Below the pieces are notes generated by a model, which was not told the origin of the DNA, did no database searches, and saw only the letters and a list, made by a program, of their open reading frames with translations. A stretch of DNA of 30,672 bases, taken from DATDYW01 sp036516995 (GTDB taxonomy: Bacteria; Patescibacteriota; Minisyncoccia; Phycocordibacterales; JAACPR01). The DNA lies in the NCBI GenBank assembly GCA_036516995.1, contig DATDYW010000056.1, forward strand, positions 1 through 30,672, read 5' to 3'. Made by a program: the position numbers and the translations under genes. Positions 20,537 to 27,062 of this stretch are shown here, piece by piece (the first letter of the stretch is position 1; each line of letters opens with the position of its first letter).

Positions 20537-21544
20537 ATGCTCGTCGGCAAGCCATCCGCGCACGACTTCAACCTCTACCCCTCGCAGTACCCGTGGGCGC
20601 GCGACCTCTACAACCAGGCGGTGCGCAACACCTGGTTCCCGCACGAGATTGCGCTGAAGGAGGACCTGATGGACTTCGAGGCGATGACGGACGACGAGAA
20701 GCACGCCGTGAAGTTCATTATGGCGTTCTTCAACCCGGCCGAGCTCATCGTGAACCGCTCGATCGCGCTCGGCGTCTACCCGTACCTCAAGAGCGCCGAG
20801 TGCCACCTCTTCCTGGCGCGCTGGATGTTCGAGGAGGCGAACCACTGCGTCTCGTTCGAGTACGTCCTCGAGACGTTCCCGTTCGACCGCGACGACGTCT
20901 ACGGCGTGCACCTCGCGACGCCCACGATGCAGGCGAAGGAGAACTTCGTGAAGCGGTACATGATGCGGATGACCGAGGAGCACCTCGACGTCACGACGCC
21001 GGAGGGCAAGCAGGACTTCGTTCGCAACCTCGTGGCGACGAACATCGTGATGGAGGGTGTCTGGTTCTACTCGGGCTTCATGGTCATCCTCTCGTTCCGC
21101 CAGCGCAACAAGCTGCGCAACTTCGGCTCGATGGTGAGCTGGGTTCTGCGCGACGAGTCGCTGCACCTGAAGTTCGGCATCAACCTCATCATGGGCATCC
21201 TCGAGGAGAACCCGGAGCTCCTCACCGAGGAGTTCGCCAAGGAAATCCGCGACCTCGTGGTGGAGGGCGTGGAGATCGAGAAGGCCTACAACCGCGACCT
21301 CTTCCCGAACGGCATCCTCGGGCTGAACGCCGACTACGTGAACCAGTACGTGGAGTACGTCGCCGACCGTCGGCTGGAGGAGCTGGGCTTCGACCCGTAC
21401 TTCAAGGTCCAGAACCCCGCCAAGTGGATGGCGACCGGCACGGACGTTCTCGAGCTGGTGAACTTCTTCGAGAGCCAGAACACGGCGTACGAGGTCAACG
21501 CCAACGCCTCGGGCAAGACGGAAAAGAAAGCGAATTTAGAATGA
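20537..21544 (+). CDS. nrdB: Class Ic-type ribonucleotide reductase, small subunit
   Basis: A 335-residue R2. By alignment with E. coli R2 the six metal ligands are Glu69 (replacing Asp84), Glu100, His103, Glu173, Glu207 and His210, with matching spacings (31 between the first two, 34 between Glu173 and Glu207). The radical tyrosine position (Tyr122) is Phe107 in NHCVSFEY, with Tyr109 two residues on. Glu at the first ligand plus Phe at the radical site is the signature of class Ic enzymes such as that of Chlamydia, which use a Mn/Fe cofactor in place of a tyrosyl radical. The C-terminal tail is Asn/Lys/Glu-rich. It pairs with nrdA upstream. Confidence 0.95.
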   Translation: MLVGKPSAHDFNLYPSQYPWARDLYNQAVRNTWFPHEIALKEDLMDFEAMTDDEKHAVKFIMAFFNPAELIVNRSIALGVYPYLKSAECHLFLARWMFEEANHCVSFEYVLETFPFDRDDVYGVHLATPTMQAKENFVKRYMMRMTEEHLDVTTPEGKQDFVRNLVATNIVMEGVWFYSGFMVILSFRQRNKLRNFGSMVSWVLRDESLHLKFGINLIMGILEENPELLTEEFAKEIRDLVVEGVEIEKAYNRDLFPNGILGLNADYVNQYVEYVADRRLEELGFDPYFKVQNPAKWMATGTDVLELVNFFESQNTAYEVNANASGKTEKKANLE

Positions 21545-21614
21545 AGAATGCAGAATTTAGAGGGCAGCGAACCTGTTCGTAATTCTTAATTCTACATTCT
21601 GCATTCTGCATTCG
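21534..21614. repeat. Low-complexity inverted repeat of GAATGCAGAAT-type words
   Basis: A purine-rich arm (AGAATGAAGAATGCAGAATT, around the nrdB stop) faces a pyrimidine arm (AATTCTACATTCTGCATTCT). The arms pair imperfectly. The word TTAGAGGGCAG recurs at 12637-12647 after another stop codon. It may act as a terminator-like fold; it is not a known element to me. Confidence 0.6.
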
Positions 21615-21631
21615 CCCCCTCCGTTCTCGTT

Positions 21632-21640
21632 TGCTACAAT
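21632..21640 (+). promoter_or_regulatory. Extended -10, TGCTACAAT
   Basis: Followed by a small leader hairpin (CCCGA/TCGGG, 21642-21656) and a leader of about 48 nt to the ATG at 21695. Confidence 0.6.
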
Positions 21641-21694
21641 GCCCGAGCTTCTTCGGGAGCCGCCAGAATTCATTCGCTAACCACCCCCGCCAAA

Positions 21695-22393
21695 ATGTCC
21701 ACCGAGACCAAGAGCTCCGTCGCGATTCCGGCCGCCATCGTCGTCGCCGGCCTCATCATTGCCGCCGCCGTTTTCTTCACCCGCGGCGCGGCGCCCGCTG
21801 GCACCACCGCCGCCAAGCCCGCGGCCGCGGGCGACCCCAAGGCGGTCGCCGCCGTCACCGCCGCCGACCACATCCGCGGCAGCCTCGATGCGCCGGTGAA
21901 GGTTGTCGAGTACTCCGACATCGACTGCCCGTTCTGCCAGCGCGTCCACCCGACGCTCAAGCAGCTTCAGGCGGAGTACGGCGACAAGGTCGCCTGGGTG
22001 TACCGCCACAATCCAATCACCGGTCTTCACCCAAACGCCGAGACAAAAGCTATTGCAACGGAGTGCGTTGCTAAACTTGCGGGCAATGATGCCTTCTGGA
22101 AATTTCTAGATGCAGTTACCGAAGATACAGCTCCAGGTCGCAACGACCTCACCCGTCTCCCGGCCTTGGCTGCAGAGGCAGGCGTGACCGACGCCGCGGC
22201 GTTCAAGGAGTGCCTGGATAGCAAAGAGGGACTTTCAAAGATTAAGGCCGACATGGCGAACGCAGCCGCGACCGGCGGCCGCGGCACGCCGTGGACCATC
22301 GTGGTTAGCAAGGACGGGAAGGAGGCGGTGGCGGTATCCGGAGCGCAGCCCATCGATGCCTTCAAGGCGGCGGTAGATTCGATTCTCAAATAA
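21695..22393 (+). CDS. DsbA-like thioredoxin-fold protein, membrane anchored
   Basis: A 232-residue protein. An N-terminal anchor lies at residues 9-28 (VAIPAAIVVAGLIIAAAVFF), followed by an Ala/Pro linker. The thioredoxin active site CPFC is at Cys78-Cys81 (EYSDIDCPFCQRV) and the cis-Pro loop is GTPWTIVV. This is the Thioredoxin_4 (DsbA/BdbD-like) type that oxidises or isomerises disulfides outside the membrane. No DsbB/VKOR partner is in the window; the Cys-rich exported proteins encoded nearby are possible clients. A patch at 22040-22135 is less GC-rich than the rest. Confidence 0.93.
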   Translation: MSTETKSSVAIPAAIVVAGLIIAAAVFFTRGAAPAGTTAAKPAAAGDPKAVAAVTAADHIRGSLDAPVKVVEYSDIDCPFCQRVHPTLKQLQAEYGDKVAWVYRHNPITGLHPNAETKAIATECVAKLAGNDAFWKFLDAVTEDTAPGRNDLTRLPALAAEAGVTDAAAFKECLDSKEGLSKIKADMANAAATGGRGTPWTIVVSKDGKEAVAVSGAQPIDAFKAAVDSILK

Positions 22394-22511
22394 CGGGAGG
22401 CTCCATTCGCCGCGCAAACCGCTCCTCCGCCCCTCGCCGTACAGGAGTACGTCGTCGGGGACGGTCGGGGCGGTTTTCGCTGGCGACTGTCGCCTCCGTG
22501 GTGACTCTCGG
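22394..22511 (+). ncRNA. Structured repeat element, copy B (candidate RNA)
   Basis: Begins directly after the stop codon of the thioredoxin gene. Helices: GGAGGC/GCCTCC, AAACCGCTCC/GGGGCGGTTT, CCG/CGG, CCCC/GGGG and CGTAC/GTACG around AGGA. The stems keep pairing although the bases differ from copies A and C. Confidence 0.62.
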
Positions 22512-22513
22512 CC

Positions 22514-22544
22514 AAAAGATCGAATCTTTAAGATCCGATCTTTT
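22514..22544 (+). terminator. A/T-rich hairpin after copy B
   Basis: AAAAGATCG pairs with CGATCTTTT, extended inside by ATCT/AGAT with one mismatch. Ends in TTTT. Probable terminator of the thioredoxin transcript and copy B. Confidence 0.7.
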
Positions 22545-22577
22545 GTGTGGCACCTTTTTACTTCTTCCTTCGTCTGG

Positions 22578-22586
22578 TGCTACGAT
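22578..22586 (+). promoter_or_regulatory. Extended -10, TGCTACGAT
   Basis: Lies 31 nt before the ATG of the SIMPL gene. Confidence 0.5.
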
Positions 22587-22617
22587 ACCCGAGCCAAATT
22601 AACCCTTACGTCGCAGT

Positions 22618-23445
22618 ATGCTTTCCTACCAATCCTTCAGCCAGGACTACCCGCGCCGCGCCGCCTACTGCGTCACGCTCTCCGTGGCCGCTGTGGCGAC
22701 CGTTCTCGTCGCGTTCCTTGCGGTCAAGACCGTCGGCGCCTGGATTGAGGCCGCCAACCTCGACAGCCAGACCTTCGGCCCTTCGGTTAGCGTCCGCGGC
22801 ACCGGCAAGGCCGTCGCCATTCCAGACGTGGCCACCTTCTCCTTCGGCGTCCAGACGACCGCGGAGTCGGTCGAGGCTGCGCAGGCGGACGCCGCCGCGC
22901 GCCTCAACGCCGCCACCGACTACCTGAAATCGGAGGGCGTGAACGAGGACGACATCCAGACCCTGGGCTACGACGTCTACCCGCACTACGAGTGGATTGA
23001 GGAGCCGTGCCGCTACGGCGCCTCCTGCCCGGGCGGCCGCTCGCTGCCGGTCGGCTTCGACGTCAACCAGACGGTGGCGGTGAAGGTTCGCGACATCAAG
23101 AGGGCGGGCGAGCTGCTCTCCGGCATCGGCAAAAAGGAGGTCACGAACATCAGCGGCCTCTCGTTCACCGTCGACGATCTCGAGAAGGTCAAGGACGAGG
23201 CGCGCCGGCTCGCCATCGGGGACGCCAAGGCGCGCGCCGGGGTGATGAGCAGGGCGCTCGGCGTGGAGCTCGACCGGATTCAGGGCCTCTACGACGTAGA
23301 TACGGGCGGCGGTCCGTACCCAATGTACAAGGACGGCTACGGCGGGATGGAGCTGCAGGCGCTCTCGGTGCCGACGCCACAAATCACGCCCGGCCAGCAG
23401 GAGGTGACCGTTACCGTCGAAATCCAGTACGCGATAGACAACTAG
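22618..23445 (+). CDS. SIMPL-domain (DUF541) membrane-anchored protein
   Basis: A 275-residue protein. A transmembrane segment lies at residues 16-37. The SIMPL pattern begins with VSVRGTGKAVAIPDVATFSFGVQT. It continues with coiled helices (AAQADAAARLNAATDYLKSEGV), DIQTLGYDVYPHYEW, and the typical late repeat VTVKVRDIKRAG-like segment and ARRLAIGDAKARAGVMSRALGV. It ends in a beta strand VTVTVEIQYAI. Family members are exported, oligomer-forming proteins of unclear role, some linked to oxidative stress. An insert with CRYGASC may form a disulfide loop. Confidence 0.9.
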   Translation: MLSYQSFSQDYPRRAAYCVTLSVAAVATVLVAFLAVKTVGAWIEAANLDSQTFGPSVSVRGTGKAVAIPDVATFSFGVQTTAESVEAAQADAAARLNAATDYLKSEGVNEDDIQTLGYDVYPHYEWIEEPCRYGASCPGGRSLPVGFDVNQTVAVKVRDIKRAGELLSGIGKKEVTNISGLSFTVDDLEKVKDEARRLAIGDAKARAGVMSRALGVELDRIQGLYDVDTGGGPYPMYKDGYGGMELQALSVPTPQITPGQQEVTVTVEIQYAIDN

Positions 23446-23478
23446 CTGGGAATTGCGACGGGGGAATGGAGATGTGCG

Positions 23479-23504
23479 AAGTCCGGGCATAGGTCCGGAC
23501 TTTT
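23479..23504 (+). terminator. Terminator
   Basis: 8-bp stem AAGTCCGG/CCGGACTT around GCATAGGT, then TT. Confidence 0.82.
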
Positions 23505-23556
23505 GCGTCTTTCCTCTGTCTTACTCGCCCTTCTCCATTCGCCCTTTCCCCTTCGT

Positions 23557-23585
23557 TTGACGCGACGCTTTGGTCGCGCTACACT
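23557..23585 (+). promoter_or_regulatory. Promoter of secE-nusG
   Basis: TTGACG (23557-23562), 17-nt spacer, TACACT (23580-23585). The leader is about 50 nt. Confidence 0.68.
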
Positions 23586-23641
23586 GTTCCCGTCGGCCCG
23601 CGAGGGCTTTTTTTACTGGGCAGTCGCTAAGCACGAAGGCT

Positions 23642-23833
23642 ATGGGAATCGTCAGCTTCGTCCGAGAGTCAGCCGCCGAGATGCGGCACGTCAGCTGGCC
23701 AACGCGCCGGCAGGTGGTCGCCTACACCGTGCTCGTCATCGTCGTCTCCGCCCTAATTGCGAGCTACCTCGGCGCACTCGACGCAGCCTTCACCTGGGCT
23801 TTGGAGAAGGCGCTCTTCGGCGGCTCCGCCTAG
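23642..23833 (+). CDS. secE: SecE preprotein translocase subunit
   Basis: A 63-residue single-span SecE. The amphipathic N-terminal helix and hinge carry the family signature (ESAAEMRHVSWPTRRQVVAYT). One transmembrane helix follows (VLVIVVSALIASYLGAL). It stabilises SecY. The ATG at 23642 gives the usual bacterial minimal length. Upstream in-frame starts would overlap the promoter. It is followed by nusG and rplK, a conserved bacterial order. Confidence 0.95.
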   Translation: MGIVSFVRESAAEMRHVSWPTRRQVVAYTVLVIVVSALIASYLGALDAAFTWALEKALFGGSA

Positions 23834-23880
23834 TTTCAACACCTATTACCTCTGCCTTCTTACCTATAACCTCCTCCAAA

Positions 23881-24429
23881 ATGGCCAAGCAGCAGGCGAG
23901 CACCGAGCGGAACTGGTACGCGATTCACACCTACTCGGGCTACGAGAGCGCCGTCGCCAAGAACCTGATGCAGCGCATCGAGTCGCTGGGTATGGAGGAC
24001 AAAATTTTCCACGTCATCGTGCCCGTCGAGAAGAAAATCAAGGTCAAGGGCAGCCGCCGCGTCGAGACGGAGGAGAAAATTTACCCGGGCTACGTGCTCG
24101 TGGACATGGTCGTCACCGACGACTCCTGGTTCGTCGTTCGCAACACCCCGCGCGTCACCGGCTTCGTCGGCTCCGGCACCGTGCCCGTGCCGCTCTCGAA
24201 GTCCGAGGTCGACCACATCTTCTCGCGAATGAAGACCGAGACCGGCGCCAAGCACACCATCGACGTTGATGAGGGCGATGCCGTTACCGTTATCGATGGA
24301 CCGTTCAAGGAGCTGGAAGGCAAAGTCGAAAAAGTTGATACCGAGCGCGGCAAGCTGCGCGTGCTGGTTTCGATGTTCGGCCGCGAGACTCCCATTGAAC
24401 TCGATTACCTTCAGGTAAAGAAGATTTAG
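23881..24429 (+). CDS. nusG: Transcription termination/antitermination factor NusG
   Basis: 182 residues. An N-terminal NGN domain (NWYAIHTYSGYESAVAKNL, EEKIYPGYVLVDMV, WFVVRNTPRVTGFVG) precedes a C-terminal KOW domain (DAVTVIDGPFKELEGKVEKVD). It binds RNA polymerase and couples to ribosomal S10 or Rho. The start at 23881 follows 47 nt after secE with a pyrimidine-rich leader and no Shine-Dalgarno. The 3' third (from about 24265) uses more A/T-ending codons than the first part. Confidence 0.96.
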   Translation: MAKQQASTERNWYAIHTYSGYESAVAKNLMQRIESLGMEDKIFHVIVPVEKKIKVKGSRRVETEEKIYPGYVLVDMVVTDDSWFVVRNTPRVTGFVGSGTVPVPLSKSEVDHIFSRMKTETGAKHTIDVDEGDAVTVIDGPFKELEGKVEKVDTERGKLRVLVSMFGRETPIELDYLQVKKI

Positions 24430-24432
24430 GTT

Positions 24433-24506
24433 CTAGCCCGCAAACCAACACCGAGTGTTAAAGGCCCTAAACACTCGGTGTTGGTTTGCGGGCTAGTGGT
24501 GACTCG
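24433..24506. repeat. 27-bp perfect hairpin plus GTGGTGACTCG between nusG and rplK
   Basis: Bases 24433-24459 pair without mismatch with 24470-24496 around AAAGGCCCTA. The box GTGGTGACTCG at 24496-24506 and the GCAAACC/GGTTTGC stem recall the structured repeat family. There is no T-run, so it is not a standard terminator. It could attenuate or cleave the nusG-rplK message, or be a derived repeat copy. Confidence 0.7.
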
Positions 24507-24555
24507 GGTTGCGCAAACAGACGCATTTAGGTAAGGTGCGCGGGCTAAAACAACT

Positions 24556-24978
24556 ATGGCCAAGAAAATCACCAAGGTAGTGAAGCTCCAGATTCCGGGC
24601 GGCAAGGCCACCCCGGCCCCGCCGCTCGGCCCTGCGCTGGGTCAGGCCGGCATCAACATCGGCGAGTTCACCAAGAAGTTCAACGACGAGACGAAGGACC
24701 GCGTGGGCGAAATCGTACCGGTGGTTATCTCTGTTTTTGAAGACCGCAGCTACGCCGTGAAGTACAAGACCTCGCCCGCCTCGGCGCTCGTCATCAAGGC
24801 CATCGGCATCGAGAAGGGGAGCGGCAAGAACCGCACCGAGAAGGTCGGCAAAATTTCCAAGGCGCAGATCAAGGAAATCGCGGAGAAGAAGATGGCGGAT
24901 CTCAACGCTGCCTCTATCGAAGCTGCTATGCGCATCATCGAAGGAACCTGCCGCTCGATGGGCGTGGAGGTTAAGTAG
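24556..24978 (+). CDS. rplK: Ribosomal protein uL11
   Basis: 140 residues. The N-terminal domain contains KLQIPGGKATPAPPLGPALGQAGINI, the proline-rich uL11 signature that contacts the GTPase-centre RNA and factors. The C-terminal rRNA-binding domain contains GKISKAQIKEIAEKKMADL and IEGTCRSMGVEV. It is usually followed by rplA (uL1) in bacteria; here a structured repeat and an unrelated gene follow, so rplA is elsewhere or absent. Confidence 0.97.
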   Translation: MAKKITKVVKLQIPGGKATPAPPLGPALGQAGINIGEFTKKFNDETKDRVGEIVPVVISVFEDRSYAVKYKTSPASALVIKAIGIEKGSGKNRTEKVGKISKAQIKEIAEKKMADLNAASIEAAMRIIEGTCRSMGVEVK

Positions 24979-24996
24979 ATTTAAAGTAGGAGATAC

Positions 24997-25112
24997 ACGG
25001 GAGGCTCCATTCGGGCCGCAAACCGTGCCGCTACGCCTCGGAGTACATTCGTACACCGTCGGCTAGGCGTCAGCGGTTTTCGGCGCCGACTGTCGCCTCC
25101 GAGGTGATTCGA
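24997..25112 (+). ncRNA. Structured repeat element, copy C (candidate RNA)
   Basis: Begins 18 nt after the rplK stop. Helices: GGAGGC/GCCTCC, AAACCG/CGGTTT, ACGCCT/AGGCGT and GTAC/GTAC around ATTC. It has the full conserved ends and is the copy most similar to the consensus. Confidence 0.62.
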
Positions 25113-25123
25113 GAATTTGTGTC

Positions 25124-25163
25124 AGGCGCGGCCCGGCTCTGCCGGGCCGCGCCTTTGACTTTT
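25124..25163 (+). terminator. Terminator of rplK
   Basis: 14-bp stem AGGCGCGGCCCGGC/GCCGGGCCGCGCCT around TCT, followed by TTGACTTTT. The tail doubles as the next gene's -35. Confidence 0.75.
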
Positions 25164-25182
25164 ACGCTACAGGTTGTATAAT
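25155..25182 (+). promoter_or_regulatory. Promoter TTGACT / TATAAT
   Basis: TTGACT (25155-25160), 16-nt spacer, TATAAT (25177-25182). The GTG at 25195 follows by 12 nt. Confidence 0.75.
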
Positions 25183-25194
25183 GCCATTCAAACT

Positions 25195-25662
25195 GTGAAC
25201 ACCGTCAAACCATTTTCAATTCACACCACGTTCCGCGCCAACGGGGAGACCTGGGTGGCCAGGACGTTCGCCGAGGTCCGGGTAATCTTTCCGGTCGGCG
25301 GCCGGGTTCGCCGGGCTCGCGACATTGAGCGCGGCATCCGCCGCGCGATTGCGACGCTCCGCCTGACGGTCGGGGTCCCCGACCGGGTGACCTCGACCTG
25401 CCTCATTGTCCTGGCGCCGAACCAGCTCGGCCACCTCAACTTCGAGAGAGCCGAGGAGATGGCCGTTTCCGCCGTGAGGCACGGCTGCGACGTCCGCGTC
25501 GTGGTCGGCAGCCGCGGCCTCGGCGCGACGGAGCTCAAGAGGCTGGCCAGCCGGCTCCGCGTCGGCGAGAGCCGGATTCTGGCCCTGTCCGAGGAAACTC
25601 CCGGCATTCCCGAAGCTGCGGCCGAGCTCGTGGCCAGGCACTGGCGCGCGGCTGCCGCCTGA
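25195..25662 (+). CDS. Unknown 155-residue protein
   Basis: A soluble alpha/beta protein. It opens with strands (FSIHTTFRANGETWVARTF, VRVIFPVGG). Next comes an Arg-rich helix (RRARDIERGIRRAIATLRL), then alternating strands and helices (STCLIVLAPNQLGHLNFERA, CDVRVVVGSRGLGATELKRL). It ends ETPGIPEAAAELVARHW. The fold could be Rossmann-like, but no motif is diagnostic. TTG at 25174 lies inside the promoter, so GTG at 25195 is used. Confidence 0.6.
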   Translation: MNTVKPFSIHTTFRANGETWVARTFAEVRVIFPVGGRVRRARDIERGIRRAIATLRLTVGVPDRVTSTCLIVLAPNQLGHLNFERAEEMAVSAVRHGCDVRVVVGSRGLGATELKRLASRLRVGESRILALSEETPGIPEAAAELVARHWRAAAA

Positions 25663-25679
25663 TGCACCGAGAACAGCTC

Positions 25680-25709
25680 AAGGCTCGCTCCACCCGGGGC
25701 GAGCCTTTT
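25680..25709 (+). terminator. Terminator
   Basis: AAGGCTCGCTCC pairs with GGGGCGAGCCTT around ACCC, then TT. Confidence 0.88.
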
Positions 25710-25722
25710 CCTTTGCCCGCTG

Positions 25723-26430
25723 CTACCGGCGAGGTTTTCTTTTTCTGACGGCCTTTTTTGCCCGCGCGTCACGGTCCGTATCGAGCCGCGGCAGCATCGC
25801 GGAGGGTTTCCAAGTTTTCTGTAGCACCGCGAGGTTCGACGACGGGTTGTACTTGCCCGTCTTGGAGTAGTCGGCGCCGGCGATCGGCCCGGTCTCGAAG
25901 AACACCATCTGGGCGATGCGGCGACCAACCACAAGGGGGATTGAGTAGTGAGAGGAATTGTTTGTGACCTCCATCGTCCAGCGGTTGATGTAGCCGACGT
26001 CGCCCCAGCCGGCGCATTTACAGACTTCAATGAACGAACGGCCGAGCGATGAGCGCGCCTTCATCATTGTGGTGATGTGCTTTCGTCCGCCAATGAATTC
26101 GTTTGTGTGAGCGAGCACCGTCTCGCCTGGCGCGAGCAAAATTACGAGGTCGTCCGGCGAAATTCCTTTCCACTCGAAATTTACTTTTTTAAAAACTTCA
26201 CGCGCCGGAATAGCCCGCTCCGGTTTTGTGCCCCAAACATGATCGATGTGGTCCTTGTTCCAAATGTTGTAGATCTTGTGGTGGTAGAGAGAAGGCACTT
26301 GCTCGCGGAAGTACCACTCGCCGAGCGTCAGGTCGTAGCTCGAGGTGGCGAGGTTGCGGCGATCGAACGGCGAAATGACGATGTCGCCCTTTCTCATTTC
26401 CTCGAGAATTTTGCGGTCGGATAAGGCCAT
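25723..26430 (-). CDS. dcd: dCTP deaminase family protein
   Basis: A 235-residue trimeric dUTPase/dCTP-deaminase fold. The family segments are SSYDLTLGEW (substrate loop), KARSSLGRSF (phosphate-binding Ser/Arg), GYINRWTMEVTN (catalytic-region strand with Glu) and GRRIAQMVFF. It converts dCTP to dUTP, or directly to dUMP in bifunctional members; no separate dUTPase is seen in the window. A Lys/Arg-rich tail extends beyond the usual length of about 190. It lies beside folA and thyA, consistent with dUMP supply to thymidylate synthase. Confidence 0.88.
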   Translation of the reverse strand: MALSDRKILEEMRKGDIVISPFDRRNLATSSYDLTLGEWYFREQVPSLYHHKIYNIWNKDHIDHVWGTKPERAIPAREVFKKVNFEWKGISPDDLVILLAPGETVLAHTNEFIGGRKHITTMMKARSSLGRSFIEVCKCAGWGDVGYINRWTMEVTNNSSHYSIPLVVGRRIAQMVFFETGPIAGADYSKTGKYNPSSNLAVLQKTWKPSAMLPRLDTDRDARAKKAVRKRKPRR

Positions 26431-26439
26431 AGCGGGCGG

Positions 26440-26448
26440 ATTCTAGCA
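26440..26448 (-). promoter_or_regulatory. Extended -10, TGCTAGAAT (minus strand)
   Basis: Ends 9 nt before the dcd ATG at 26430. Confidence 0.62.
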
Positions 26449-26458
26449 CTAACGGAAA

Positions 26459-26477
26459 AGCCGCCGGGTAGGCGGCT
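26459..26477 (-). terminator. Terminator of folA
   Basis: On the minus strand AGCCGCC/GGCGGCT around TACCC, followed by TTTCC. The hairpin overlaps the folA stop codon. Confidence 0.82.
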
Positions 26478-27006
26478 AGGAACCCCTGCGCCAGGTCTGG
26501 GTGATGAACTGGCAGCGGAGGCCGGTGGCTGGGTCGAGGTGGTCGTCGAGGCGCACCTGCTCCCAGGTGCTCTCGTCGTAGGCCGGGAAGAACGTGTCGC
26601 AGGGGACGCGGGCGTGCACCAGGGTCAGGTACATCGTGTCGACGACGCGCAGCGCAATCTTGTAGACCTCCGCCCCGCCGATCACGAAGGCGCGACCGGC
26701 GTCGGCTGCGGCGATCTCGGCGAGGCTCTGCGCGAGCGAGCTGCGGAACCAGAGGTTCGGCCGGTTGGGGCCGGGCGGCTGCTGGCGCGAGAGCACAACG
26801 TTGAGCCGGTTGGGGAGGGGCTTGCCGCCGAGCGACTCGAACGTCTTCCTCCCCATCACCACCGCGTTTCCCGTCGTGAGCAGGCGGAACCGCCGCATGT
26901 CCTCCGGGATGCGCCAGGGGAGCTTGCCGGCAACGCCAATGCCGAGGTCGAGCTGGTAGGCGACGACGATAGCTGGGCCTGGGGGTTTTTCAGTTTGCGA
27001 GTTCAT
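26476..27006 (-). CDS. folA: Dihydrofolate reductase
   Basis: A 176-residue DHFR using NADPH to make tetrahydrofolate. The signature segments are GVAGKLPWRIPEDMRRF (substrate loop with the acidic catalytic residue after PWRIPE), VVMGRKTFESLGGKPLPNR (cofactor loop), and FVIGGAEVYKIAL with a TFFP motif near the end. A short Pro-rich N-terminal extension precedes the first strand (AIVVAYQ). Its partner thyA lies directly upstream on the same strand, with a terminator between, and folA has its own -10 (TAGATT, 27020-27015). Confidence 0.94.
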   Translation of the reverse strand: MNSQTEKPPGPAIVVAYQLDLGIGVAGKLPWRIPEDMRRFRLLTTGNAVVMGRKTFESLGGKPLPNRLNVVLSRQQPPGPNRPNLWFRSSLAQSLAEIAAADAGRAFVIGGAEVYKIALRVVDTMYLTLVHARVPCDTFFPAYDESTWEQVRLDDHLDPATGLRCQFITQTWRRGS

Positions 27007-27014
27007 TTGGCCCG

Positions 27015-27020
27015 AATCTA
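27015..27020 (-). promoter_or_regulatory. -10 box of folA
   Basis: TAGATT on the minus strand, 8 nt before the ATG at 27006. Confidence 0.5.
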
Positions 27021-27028
27021 CACGTCGC

Positions 27029-27057
27029 AAAGGAAAACGCCACTCCTCGGAGTGGCG
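27029..27057 (-). terminator. Terminator of thyA
   Basis: Stem CGCCACTCC/GGAGTGGCG (27038-27057) with a 2-nt tip. On the minus strand it is followed by TTTTCCTTT. Confidence 0.82.
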
Positions 27058-27062
27058 GGCGG

